64,000 bases of DNA, taken from assembly GCF_001182785.1 (NCBI RefSeq), contig NZ_CP012099.1, forward strand, positions 2,168,501 through 2,232,500, in the 5' to 3' direction. The position numbers were made by a program, and so were the translations under genes. Shown piece after piece: positions 15,219 through 22,239 of this stretch. The notes beneath the pieces were generated by a model. The model saw nothing but the letters and a program-made list of their open reading frames with translations. It searched no databases and was not told the origin of the DNA. This stretch comes from Bacillus thuringiensis (GTDB lineage: Bacteria; Bacillota; Bacilli; Bacillales; Bacillaceae_G). Position 1 is the first letter of the stretch, and every line of letters starts with the position of its first letter.

Positions 15219-16070
15219 TTGAAAAAGAAAAAAATATTTATTGGAACAATTATTTCATGCGTGATGCTAGCATTATCTGCATGCGGTTCCTCAGACAACG
15301 TAGTAACATCAAAAGTAGGAAATGTTACAGAGAAAGAATTAAGTAAAGAATTACGACAACAATATGGAGAAAGTACTTTATATCAAATGATGTTAAGTAA
15401 GGCATTACTAGATAAATATAAAGTTTCGGATGAGGAAGCAAAAAAGAAAGTAGAAGAAGCAAAAGATAAAATGGGTGAGAACTTTAAATCGACTTTAGAA
15501 CAACTTGGATTGAAAAATGAAGATGAATTAAAAGAAAAAATGAAGCCAGAAATTGCATTTGAGAAAGCGATTAAAGCAACAGTCACAGAAAAAGATGTGA
15601 AAGATAACTATAAACCAGAAATGAAAGTAAGTCACATTTTAGTGAAAGATGAAAAAACGGCTAAAGAAGTAAAGGAGAAAGTAAATAATGGTGAAGATTT
15701 TGCTGCCTTAGCAAAACAGTATTCAGAAGATACTGGGTCAAAGGAACAGGGTGGGGAAATATCTGGTTTTGCTCCTGGACAAACAGTGAAAGAATTTGAG
15801 GAAGCTGCGTATAAATTAGATGCAGGCCAAGTAAGTGATCCAGTTAAAACAACTTACGGTTACCATATTATTAAAGTGACGGATAAAAAAGAATTAAAGC
15901 CATTTGATGAAGTAAAGGAAAAAATTCGTAAAGATTTAGAACAACAAAGACTACAAGATACGACAGGTAAATGGAAACAACAAGTAGTCAATGATTTATT
16001 GAAAGATGCTGATATTAAAGTGAATAATAAAGAATTTAAAGATACATTTAAATTTCTAGAAAAGAAATAA
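15219..16070 (+). CDS. prsA: Peptidylprolyl isomerase / foldase lipoprotein PrsA
   Basis: This membrane-anchored foldase of 283 residues helps secreted proteins fold outside the membrane. Its lipoprotein signal ends in the lipobox LSAC (MKKKKIFIG...ALSACGSS). The parvulin domain spans roughly residues 123-215 (MKVSHILVKDE, DFAALAKQYSEDTGSKEQGG, YGYHIIKVTDK). A charged helical tail follows. The start is TTG 15219 with AGTGAGG at good spacing; the open frame extends upstream without a plausible site. B. cereus group genomes carry several prsA paralogues and I cannot say which this is. Confidence 0.93.
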   Translation: MKKKKIFIGTIISCVMLALSACGSSDNVVTSKVGNVTEKELSKELRQQYGESTLYQMMLSKALLDKYKVSDEEAKKKVEEAKDKMGENFKSTLEQLGLKNEDELKEKMKPEIAFEKAIKATVTEKDVKDNYKPEMKVSHILVKDEKTAKEVKEKVNNGEDFAALAKQYSEDTGSKEQGGEISGFAPGQTVKEFEEAAYKLDAGQVSDPVKTTYGYHIIKVTDKKELKPFDEVKEKIRKDLEQQRLQDTTGKWKQQVVNDLLKDADIKVNNKEFKDTFKFLEKK

Positions 16071-16084
16071 TGATTGTAATCATA

Positions 16085-16123
16085 ATTAGAAAAGGGAACT
16101 CATATAGAGTTCCCTTTTCTAAT
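16085..16123. terminator. Terminator of prsA
   Basis: ATTAGAAAAGGGAACTC (16085-16101) pairs over 17 bp with GAGTTCCCTTTTCTAAT (16107-16123), loop ATATA. Confidence 0.9.
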
Positions 16124-16487
16124 TAGTGTGTGAGTTATAAATAGATAGTAAGACAATACAATATTACATTTAAATATTAAGAATTACAATGGGAAATTAT
16201 GGATGGTAATTAAAGGTGCTATAATTATTTCAACGAAAGTGTATATTATACGGTTTTCATTATGCAAGGGTGTTACATATATTTATCCTTTAATAATGGA
16301 TATCGAACATAATTTGAAAAATAATACATATAATGTTTTTGAATAAATATTTAACATGGATAATTAGTAAAAAGCTGAGCATTCGAATGGAAAGGATGTT
16401 CTTTTTGGTGTGAAAATTTTAGGATAAAGAATGAATCGTTTTAAACGCGTCATTTACCACATCAATAAATTAAGGTGGGGAGAATAT
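16124..16487. other. Intergenic stretch, nothing recognised
   Basis: About 360 AT-rich bases with no supported frame, hairpin or repeat. It presumably contains the promoter of the 72-residue protein that follows. Confidence 0.4.
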
Positions 16488-16706
16488 ATGAAAGTAATCT
16501 TTCAAGGAGAGGGCCGCGCGAAAATTTTTGAGTCATATGATGAAAATGTAAGTGATTTATTAGCTATATTAAAAGAAACGAAAGGGATTAAAATCGGGAT
16601 TGTTGAGTATAAAGTGTTAAAGTACGAACTTAATTATTTTCGTCATCCGAAAAAAGCGGATACAGAGAGAGAGTTACATATAATAGTACAACCTAAGTAT
16701 ATGTAA
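16488..16706 (+). CDS. Hypothetical 72-residue protein
   Basis: The start ATG 16488 follows AAGGTGGGGAGAATAT, so the frame open upstream to 16431 is not used. The product (MKVIFQGEGRAKIFESYDEN..., LHIIVQPKYM) is a small alpha/beta protein without Cys or membrane segments. No family is recognised. Confidence 0.65.
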   Translation: MKVIFQGEGRAKIFESYDENVSDLLAILKETKGIKIGIVEYKVLKYELNYFRHPKKADTERELHIIVQPKYM

Positions 16707-16761
16707 TGAAATGTAATAATAAAAATCACTGATTCAGTTTTGTAAAGTTTCATAGAGTATG

Positions 16762-16798
16762 TAAGAAAAGAGAGTGTTGTAAATGCTCTCTTTTCTTA
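16762..16798. terminator. Terminator
   Basis: TAAGAAAAGAGAG pairs over 13 bp with CTCTCTTTTCTTA. Confidence 0.85.
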
Positions 16799-16953
16799 TG
16801 CTTTGTGAGTTCGTTCATCATAGCATATGTTTTCAGTTATAGATGGTTAATAAACGAAAAAATTTAAAACTTTTTTGTTTAGGCAGGGATTTTATATTTG
16901 AGTAAACAAATATACTATGAAGTATTTTTATACGAATATTGGAGGAGTATAAA

Positions 16954-17360
16954 ATGAGTTTAGCAAGTTACATAGGCTGTAATGTAGAAATTCCGTTAAC
17001 GGATCCAGATTCTAATGATGTAATTGTTTTTGGACCGTGTTTTGCAGATGAAAGTATGCTTGAAATTGTACATGAGTATCAATTCCAAACAAATTACACA
17101 TATGAGGTTTCAACTAGTTGGGGAATTGAACTTGTCGAGTGGCAAAACGTAAAGGAAAAAAAGAAGCGAAAGAAAAAATTTTAACTTTATGCAAGATTAT
17201 GGAAGGCTATTCGGAAGATGGAGACTATTTCGAATTATTTAGTTGTTGGGTTGGTGATGAAGATAAGGAACGAGTAGGGGAATTGAAATTAAAAATAAAT
17301 CATTTTAATATAGATGAATTATGTATTCCAGAAAGAACATTAGTTAGGATAGAAAAATAA
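16954..17360 (+). pseudogene. Hypothetical gene split by a -1 frame change at an A_AAA_AAG heptamer
   Basis: ATG 16954, behind GGAGGAG, opens a frame that ends at TAA 17182-17184 after a Lys-rich tail (KEKKKRKKKF). The -1 frame overlaps it, with no good ribosome-binding site of its own, and continues as a folded-looking C terminus (KILTLCKIMEGYSEDGDYFELFSCW..., ending TLVRIEK). Joined at the A-run, the two make one protein of about 135 residues. The heptamer at 17157-17163 sits exactly in frame (codons GAA AAA AAG), the arrangement used for -1 programmed frameshifting in dnaX. It may be programmed, or a plain one-base change in an A-run. I do not recognise the family. Confidence 0.6.
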
Positions 17361-17383
17361 AATTTGAAATATTTTTTAGAAAC

Positions 17384-17415
17384 AGGCGATTTCACTTTGT
17401 GTGAAGTCGCCTTTT
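17384..17415 (+). terminator. Terminator
   Basis: AGGCGATTTCAC pairs with GTGAAGTCGCCT (one mismatch), followed by TTT. Confidence 0.85.
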
Positions 17416-17533
17416 AGTTGTTATATGCATTTTACATAAAAAATGAGAAGTTTATTTGATAAAGGAAAAAAGTATGGAGATAATTAAAATTTTGTTTTTT
17501 GTTAAAAAATAATAAGTATGGCTCTTCTCAAAA

Positions 17534-17568
17534 GAACGTAAGTTCGTGTGTAATAAGAACGAATGTTC
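17534..17568. promoter_or_regulatory. Two SOS (LexA/DinR) boxes inside a larger inverted repeat
   Basis: GAAC-GTAA-GTTCG (17534-17546) and GAAC-GAAT-GTTC (17557-17568) both fit the Bacillus LexA core GAACNNNNGTTC, starts 23 bp apart. CTCAAAAGAAC (17527-17537) and GTTCTTTTGAG (17565-17575) also form arms of a larger inverted repeat enclosing both. The next gene is YolD-like, an SOS-associated family. Confidence 0.75.
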
Positions 17569-17683
17569 TTTTGAGAGGGTAACCTAATTATAGTTTAGAA
17601 GTAAATCCGAGTTTAGTGAGTATTAAAAATAACTAAGGGATAGTATGGCTAAATAAATGTATAAATGATCAAGGAGATAAAAA

Positions 17684-18019
17684 ATGAACGATGTAAAGAT
17701 ACAAAAAGAAGAAAGAGAGTGGGTTCCGTTTACAGTAATGTCCGAACAACTTTTAAATATGAGAAAGATTATTGGAGAGAAATTAAAAGTACAAAAACCG
17801 CTTTTAACAAACGAAGCAAAAGAGAGAATTTCTGATAAATTATTAACGTCATTACTGTCTGAGAAAGAAATATTGGTAACATATTTTGAAGATGGCTACA
17901 TATTAACAAGCTATATGACAGTTGTACATATCAATCCGGTAAAACAAATTGTAATTTGTACAGACGCCTTTTATAAAACTTATGTATTTAACGCTATGGA
18001 TATTATTGAAATAACGTAA
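17684..18019 (+). CDS. YolD-like protein
   Basis: The 111-residue protein shows the YolD pattern. It has a WVPFTVMSEQ block near residues 13-22, a central helical region, then a beta-rich half (ILVTYFEDGYILTSYMTVVHINPVKQIVIC). YolD-like proteins usually sit with a Y-family polymerase (UvrX/YqjW); here no polymerase gene is present, so it is a solo copy. ATCAAGGAGATAAAAA precedes the start. The two LexA boxes 116 bases upstream suggest induction by DNA damage. Confidence 0.8.
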   Translation: MNDVKIQKEEREWVPFTVMSEQLLNMRKIIGEKLKVQKPLLTNEAKERISDKLLTSLLSEKEILVTYFEDGYILTSYMTVVHINPVKQIVICTDAFYKTYVFNAMDIIEIT

Positions 18020-18055
18020 AAGAAGCTGAATATTAAATGGCAGCTTCTTTTATTT
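18018..18055 (+). terminator. Terminator of the YolD-like gene
   Basis: AAAAGAAGCTG pairs with CAGCTTCTTTT, followed by ATTT. Confidence 0.85.
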
Positions 18056-18077
18056 CTGATTTATGAAACAAATAATA

Positions 18078-18109
18078 CAAGAAAAAGCAGCTAGCTTCGT
18101 GCTAGCTGC
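18078..18109 (-). terminator. Terminator of the GerPF-like gene (minus strand)
   Basis: GCAGCTAGC pairs with GCTAGCTGC around ACGAA; on the minus strand it is followed by TTTTTC. Confidence 0.85.
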
Positions 18110-18227
18110 TGAGCCCCAGGGAAAGGGAGAAAAAGATAGGGTACTCCAAAATCAACAAGAGCTGTCAAACAGCCTGATTATAGTATAGACAAATTTAAAT
18201 TTTCTATACAGAAAGTTGAACATAAGA

Positions 18228-18443
18228 TTAGGCTGTACCCACTTGGTTTTGATCTGCAAGGTCAGAATCAAATGTATTGGTCGCACTAACACCGCTAAAA
18301 GTATTAACAACAAAGCCAACGTTTGATGCGCCGGAACCATTATAAGCTTTCGTATTTTCTTTCGGAGAAACGTTGTAGAAATCACCTAAGTTAAATGAAC
18401 CATTACTATTTTGTACAACTAAATTCCCTACAACTGATGGCAT
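18228..18443 (-). CDS. GerPA/GerPF-family spore germination protein
   Basis: The 71-residue protein (MPSVVGNLVVQNSNGSFNLG..., TNTFDSDLADQNQVGTA) carries the family signature: an MPSVVG start, a FNLGDFYNVSPK centre, a Gly/Ser-rich turn and an N-T-F-D-x-D-x-A-D-Q-N ending. GerP proteins are spore-coat proteins needed for passage of germinants to their receptors. In most genomes they lie in the gerPABCDEF operon; this one is alone. ATG 18443 follows GCAGGTGAAAATT; the GTG at 18452 overlaps that site. A sigma-K-like promoter lies upstream. Confidence 0.88.
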   Translation of the reverse strand: MPSVVGNLVVQNSNGSFNLGDFYNVSPKENTKAYNGSGASNVGFVVNTFSGVSATNTFDSDLADQNQVGTA

Positions 18444-18477
18444 AATTTTCACCTGCTTTATAATAAGTTGTTAACAT

Positions 18478-18507
18478 TACTATATGGAGGTATAGTCCAG
18501 ATGGTTC
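18478..18507 (-). promoter_or_regulatory. Sigma-K-type promoter of the GerPF-like gene
   Basis: On the minus strand GAACC-N15-CATATAGTA gives the sigma-K pattern AC-N17-CATAnnnTA. It lies 35-60 bases before the start, and sigma-K control is known for gerP. Confidence 0.65.
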
Positions 18508-18650
18508 ATATAATAAAAATTGTGGAACAGTAAAACGTTTGGAGCATGGATTTCAATAAAAGTGTGTTAAAATTAATATAATAAAGTTGAGTAATTTTTT
18601 AAAAAAATTTGTATAATTGATATATACGAAAATAAAGGAGGCAAAATGTA

Positions 18651-18986
18651 ATGAAAGATATTATGAAAAAAGTTGATTTAACAGATGCCAAATCAAGTAA
18701 TCTTGTTGCACTAATTTATAGTAATGAAGTTATATTAGTTGAAGACGCATTTTGTCCAAATGAAATAAAATTAAAGTTTAATGAAATTGCAATTTTATCT
18801 GCAATTAAAACAGCTCATATTGCGAAAGTGTCTATTAGGAAAGAACTTGAAGCGCTTTTTCATGATACGGGTGTTATATTAGTGAAACAAAATGTTGATT
18901 ATGGTAGTAGCCAATCTATTACCATGCATTTTGAGCAATTTAAAAAATTGCAACATGAGATTGAATATTTAAATAAAAGTATGTAA
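18651..18986 (+). CDS. Hypothetical 111-residue protein
   Basis: ATG 18651 follows AAAGGAGG (18635-18642) at the usual distance; an earlier ATG at 18645 meets TAA at once. The product is a soluble alpha/beta protein (SSNLVALIYSNEVILVED, EIAILSAIKTAHIAKVSI). There is one Cys and no membrane helix. The family is not recognised. Located next to repeat-disrupted DNA. Confidence 0.65.
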   Translation: MKDIMKKVDLTDAKSSNLVALIYSNEVILVEDAFCPNEIKLKFNEIAILSAIKTAHIAKVSIRKELEALFHDTGVILVKQNVDYGSSQSITMHFEQFKKLQHEIEYLNKSM

Positions 18987-19033
18987 TAAGGCAGCTAAAT
19001 AAAGGTTCTATCATAAGGATGGAATGTGTTGTG

Positions 19034-19318
19034 TTGAAAAAGTGGTTTAAAAATTATTTGAGTGAATCGCATTGTAAACATAAATATATTTTTATTAAGA
19101 TGCAGGATAATGAAAATTTTTGAAAAAGTACACTAGGTGTAGTTTATCCCGCTATTTGCCGGGCAGCTCGATTGGTTCAACTAATAATCAGTGGAGGATG
19201 AACAAAACCCTCACTGATTAAAGTTTCACTTTATATGTATCAATGTGAGAAATGTGGAAAAGAGAAGTTGAAATGTAAAAACAATAATGAAATAAACAAT
19301 GAATTTTTAGATATATAG
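19034..19318 (+). pseudogene. Small zinc-ribbon gene disrupted by a bcr1 insertion and an in-frame stop
   Basis: TTG 19034 (or GTG 19031) opens MKKWFKNYLSESHCKHKYIF..., ending at TGA 19121-19123. Reading through, the same frame continues KSTLGVV to the TTTAT at 19143-19147, where bcr1 is inserted. After the second TTTAT (19230-19234) the frame resumes as MYQCEKCGKEKLKCK and ends at TAG 19316-19318. The removed segment is 87 bp, a multiple of three. The rejoined product of about 65 residues would have a CKH...CEKC...C zinc-ribbon layout. A terminator follows. Confidence 0.7.
19143..19234. repeat. bcr1-type repeat inserted in the zinc-ribbon gene
   Basis: It begins TTTATCCCGCTATTTGCCGG, ends CACTGATTAAAGTTTCACTTTAT, about 92 bp including both TTTAT. 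TTTAT on each side is the target-site duplication described for bcr1 in the B. cereus group, where the element behaves like a non-autonomous mobile element. Confidence 0.85.
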
Positions 19319-19319
19319 C

Positions 19320-19348
19320 AAAAAGTAACCATGATGGTTACTTTTTTG
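19320..19348 (+). terminator. Terminator of the disrupted zinc-ribbon gene
   Basis: AAAAGTAACC pairs with GGTTACTTTT around ATGAT and ends in TT. Confidence 0.85.
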
Positions 19349-19459
19349 TTTATGTATGCAATATCAAAACCATTACTAAAGTATGAGTTGAGTTGATACT
19401 TTAGTAAATGGCTGAATAAAAATGAAGAGAGTAAGATATAGGGAAGGAGGATGAGAGAA

Positions 19460-20167
19460 ATGAAGCGAAAAGAAATTAGTAAATCTGTAATTATTACAGG
19501 CGTGACACAAGGGCTAGGACGTGCGATGGTTGATCGATTTCATGAATTAGGGTGGAACATATATGGTTGTGGACGTTCAAAAGATAAAATTGAAGAACTG
19601 AAAAAACAGTACAGTAAAATACATGATTTCCAAGTAATTGATGTTTCAGATTCTCAGCAAGTTAACAATTGGGCAAATTATATACTTAATAGACATACGG
19701 CTCCCGATCTTATAATAAATAATGCATCGATTGTAAATCAAAATGCACAACTTTGGAAAATTACGGCTCAAGAATTCGAAAATGTAATGAATGTAAACGT
19801 GAATGGTGTAGTAAATGTAATAAGAGCGTTTGTTCCCGCAATGGTAGCTAGGAAAGAAGGAATTATCATTAATATGAGTTCTAGTTGGGGGAGAGAAGGT
19901 GAAGCTGAGCTTGCGCCATATTGTGCCTCGAAATTTGCAATTGAAGGTATCACTAAATCTATGGCACTGGAATTACCCCATGGCATGGCTGTAGTTGCTT
20001 TAGATCCTGGAGGGAGTATTAGCACTCCAATGCTGAAGTCATGTGCGCCACAATATATAAATGAATCACCTACACCTGAAACTTGGTCACATAAAGCAAT
20101 TCAATATATATTGAATATAACAATAGATGAAAATGGAGATTCATTGACATGCCCAGCATGCATATAA
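19460..20167 (+). CDS. Short-chain dehydrogenase/reductase
   Basis: A classical SDR of 235 residues. The NAD(P)-binding motif is TGVTQGLG, then NNAS, the catalytic Ser in NMSSSWG and the YCASK pair. AAGGAGG (19444-19450) best fits ATG 19460; ATG 19451 would be too close. The C terminus ends CPACI, shorter than many SDRs. The substrate is unknown and the flanking genes give no hint; its downstream neighbour is a bcr1 repeat. Confidence 0.88.
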   Translation: MKRKEISKSVIITGVTQGLGRAMVDRFHELGWNIYGCGRSKDKIEELKKQYSKIHDFQVIDVSDSQQVNNWANYILNRHTAPDLIINNASIVNQNAQLWKITAQEFENVMNVNVNGVVNVIRAFVPAMVARKEGIIINMSSSWGREGEAELAPYCASKFAIEGITKSMALELPHGMAVVALDPGGSISTPMLKSCAPQYINESPTPETWSHKAIQYILNITIDENGDSLTCPACI

Positions 20168-20194
20168 AAAAGCACCTTTAAGGTGCTTTTTTAT
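20166..20194 (+). terminator. Terminator of the SDR gene
   Basis: AAAAAAGCACC pairs with GGTGCTTTTTT around TTTAA. Confidence 0.9.
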
Positions 20195-20265
20195 ATTAGT
20201 AACACATTATATCATTCACAAAATTACATCTGAAAAATAAAATAAAAGATTAAGGATGGAATTTG

Positions 20266-20374
20266 TTTATCCCGCTATTTGCCAGTCAGTAAGACCCCCA
20301 CCTCAAAATTCAGCGAAAGCAAATAATTTAGGCGGAGGATGAAGAAAAAACCACTGATTAAAGTTTCTCTTTAT
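20266..20374. repeat. bcr1-type repeat, near full-length
   Basis: It starts TTTATCCCGCTATTTGCC, has the central CCCCCACCT...GGCGGAGG arms and ends CTGATTAAAGTTTCTCTTTAT. It lies 40 bases before the start of the next gene, so it may supply or alter its upstream region. Confidence 0.85.
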
Positions 20375-20412
20375 TTTGAAAGGTTTAGAAAATATTTAAA
20401 TAGGTGATAAAA

Positions 20413-21087
20413 ATGAATCCAAGCGGTTTAAAAGTGACAGGGGCATGGTTTCAAGTAGGAGGGAACCTTACAGCTGCAATTGGAACGACAAGAGGGTTTA
20501 TTGGAGAAGAGAAAGTTGAATCGGATCTTGTTATTGTAGGAAGCTCATTACAAGCCCTCGGGTATATATTACAAATCATTGCGAGCAAGTATAATGACGG
20601 GGAAGAAAAAAGGGAAAAGCAAAATATAGGCTTAGAGAATCAAAGTAAATTACTTGATCGAATAGGAATTGAGTTATTAGCATTAGGGAATATATCAACT
20701 GTAATAGGAACATATTTTAATATAAATGAACAATTGAAAGAAAATGATTATCTTATCATTACAGGGAACAGTTTACAATCAATCGGTGCTTTTTTAGGAG
20801 TAGAAGCAGCTTTGATAGATATAAATGTATTACAGAAAATTATTATATTAGGTAACTCCATGCAAAGTTTAGGTGCTGGATTACAAGCGTATCAAGGTGT
20901 TTCAAATGTATTGAAAGATGAGAGAGAAAATGAAGATAGTATTTTTGATAAGAAGGATGAGAGAATAATTGCACTCATTGGTATTTGGATACAAGCGATA
21001 GGAACGTTAATTTCTGCAATTGGAGTAACTGCAATAGAGGAAGAAAATAGGCTAGAAAACAATGGGAAGTCTGAAATACTTATATAA
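20413..21087 (+). CDS. DUF6944-type repetitive protein
   Basis: The 224-residue protein is built from internal repeats of an amphipathic Gly-rich unit (GSSLQALGYILQ, GNSLQSIGAFLG, GNSMQSLGAGLQ, WIQAIGTLISAIG) about 30-45 residues apart. The alternation of small and hydrophobic residues suggests membrane-associated helices. ATG 20413 follows ATAGGTGATAAAA; the GTG at 20404 is part of that site. I recognise it as the B. cereus repetitive family DUF6944; the function is unknown. Confidence 0.7.
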   Translation: MNPSGLKVTGAWFQVGGNLTAAIGTTRGFIGEEKVESDLVIVGSSLQALGYILQIIASKYNDGEEKREKQNIGLENQSKLLDRIGIELLALGNISTVIGTYFNINEQLKENDYLIITGNSLQSIGAFLGVEAALIDINVLQKIIILGNSMQSLGAGLQAYQGVSNVLKDERENEDSIFDKKDERIIALIGIWIQAIGTLISAIGVTAIEEENRLENNGKSEILI

Positions 21088-21286
21088 ATAGAAGGAGATA
21101 CATTGATTTTAGAAGCAGGTTAAGATTAAAATAGTAGTAGGTTTTTTTGCCTATAGTTAGAATATATTAAAGTAAGAGATGCTATGTATACTTAATGAAA
21201 ATTTATGTAATGCCAACATCATAAGGTTTCTTTGCTTATATTTTGAAAAGTGATATATAAAATACAAAATAAGGAGTTTTCAAGGG

Positions 21287-21499
21287 ATGATGTATTTAGT
21301 AGCAATTTTTCTTCCACCTGTTGCTGTATTATTTTGTGGAAAACCAATTCAGGCAATAATAAATTTCATATTAACATTAATATTTTGGGTTCCAGGAGTT
21401 ATACATGCAATTCTTGTAGTGCATGATAAAAAAGCTGATCGGCGTTTGAAAAAACAAATTCAAGCATATGATGAAATCAATAAGAGGAATCGAAGATAA
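21287..21499 (+). CDS. YqaE/Pmp3-family small membrane protein
   Basis: The 70-residue protein has the two-helix Pmp3 layout: MYLVAIFLPPVAVLFCGK, INFILTLIFWVPGVIHAILVV, then a basic tail (KKADRRLKKQ...NKRNRR). The LPP and FWVPGxxHA elements are diagnostic. Pmp3-like proteolipids affect membrane potential and stress tolerance. AAGGAG lies 11 bases before ATG 21287; ATG 21290 is an equal alternative. Confidence 0.88.
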   Translation: MMYLVAIFLPPVAVLFCGKPIQAIINFILTLIFWVPGVIHAILVVHDKKADRRLKKQIQAYDEINKRNRR

Positions 21500-21524
21500 T
21501 TCATCTATAAAATATTTTTAAAAG

Positions 21525-21549
21525 AAAGGAGGATTAACCTCCTTTTTTT
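21525..21549 (+). terminator. Terminator
   Basis: AAAGGAGG pairs with CCTCCTTT around ATTAA, followed by TTTT. Confidence 0.9.
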
Positions 21550-21563
21550 AGTGGGTGTTAAGT

Positions 21564-21773
21564 TTAAATTTTTGTGTGGCGGAAAGAATTTTTAATATAA
21601 GTTTTATGGTAATAACTTTTAGATTGTGCATGTAATAGGCCAGTATAAATACTTTCTGGTACATTAAAGAAATCGTACATACCATTCTTTAATTGGATTC
21701 GCAAAATCATAGAAAAAGGATTATAGCCAACAGCAACTATATTTTTTGAAATCACGGGAGATAGCTTCATCAT
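21564..21773 (-). CDS. KTSC domain protein
   Basis: This 69-residue protein matches the KTSC domain: SKNIVAVGYNPFSMILRIQL, then YDFFNVPESIYTGLLHAQSKS and YIKNSF. The usual final K-[TS]-x-x motif appears as KSYYHKTYIKN. KTSC domains occur alone or fused to nucleases and tRNA-modifying proteins; the role is unknown. ATG 21773 (or 21770) follows AGTGAGGAGTTGCGTA; the GTG 21788 overlaps that site. Confidence 0.85.
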   Translation of the reverse strand: MMKLSPVISKNIVAVGYNPFSMILRIQLKNGMYDFFNVPESIYTGLLHAQSKSYYHKTYIKNSFRHTKI

Positions 21774-21911
21774 TACGCAACTCCTCACTTTTCATTTTTA
21801 ATAATTTCTTGTAGATGTTGAGGTTGTGAAGTTGAAATCCTTATAATTTAAGAGGTATTATACTTATATGCAATATATTAAATGTTTGTTATACGTAATT
21901 ATAAAGAAGTT

Positions 21912-21941
21912 CACACGAAGTACATATCGTTGTGCTATTTT
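21912..21941 (+). terminator. Orphan terminator-like hairpin
   Basis: CACACGA pairs with TCGTTGTG (one bulged base), followed by CTATTTTTATTT. No plus-strand gene precedes it since the terminator at 21549. It could end a short untranslated RNA starting near the KTSC gene's upstream region; support is weak. Confidence 0.3.
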
Positions 21942-22143
21942 TATTTCACCTTTGATTTATAAATAAGAAAATATTGACCATTTGAAAAAAAGGTATATTA
22001 TTTATACGAGGTATTAAAAATTCACTTTTTACATTCTATGCTTAAAGGGGCAGCGTTATTAGGAAAAATAGAAGTGAAAATAGTTTGTATAAGAAGTATT
22101 CTAAAATTTATAATCTGTGAATTGGGAAAATATTGAATGCTCC

Positions 22144-22200
22144 AGGTCAATATACTTTCTTAATCAAATTCATTTTAGAAAGTGACCTCAATATTTTTAA
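22144..22200 (+). promoter_or_regulatory. Leader hairpin upstream of the class A PBP gene
   Basis: AGGTC (22144-22148) and ACTTTCT (22154-22160) pair with AGAAAGT (22177-22183) and GACCT (22184-22188), a bulged stem followed by CAATATTTTT. It may be an attenuator, or the terminator of a short leader transcript. Confidence 0.4.
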
Positions 22201-22239
22201 GTAAATCAACGGGAGAATTGAAAGGCAGGAGAAAGTAAC

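Noticed and set aside
18152..18385. 77-codon frame overlapping the GerPF-like gene
   Set aside because: It is a shifted reading of the same strand as GerPF, without a ribosome-binding site; the GerPF frame has clear family motifs.
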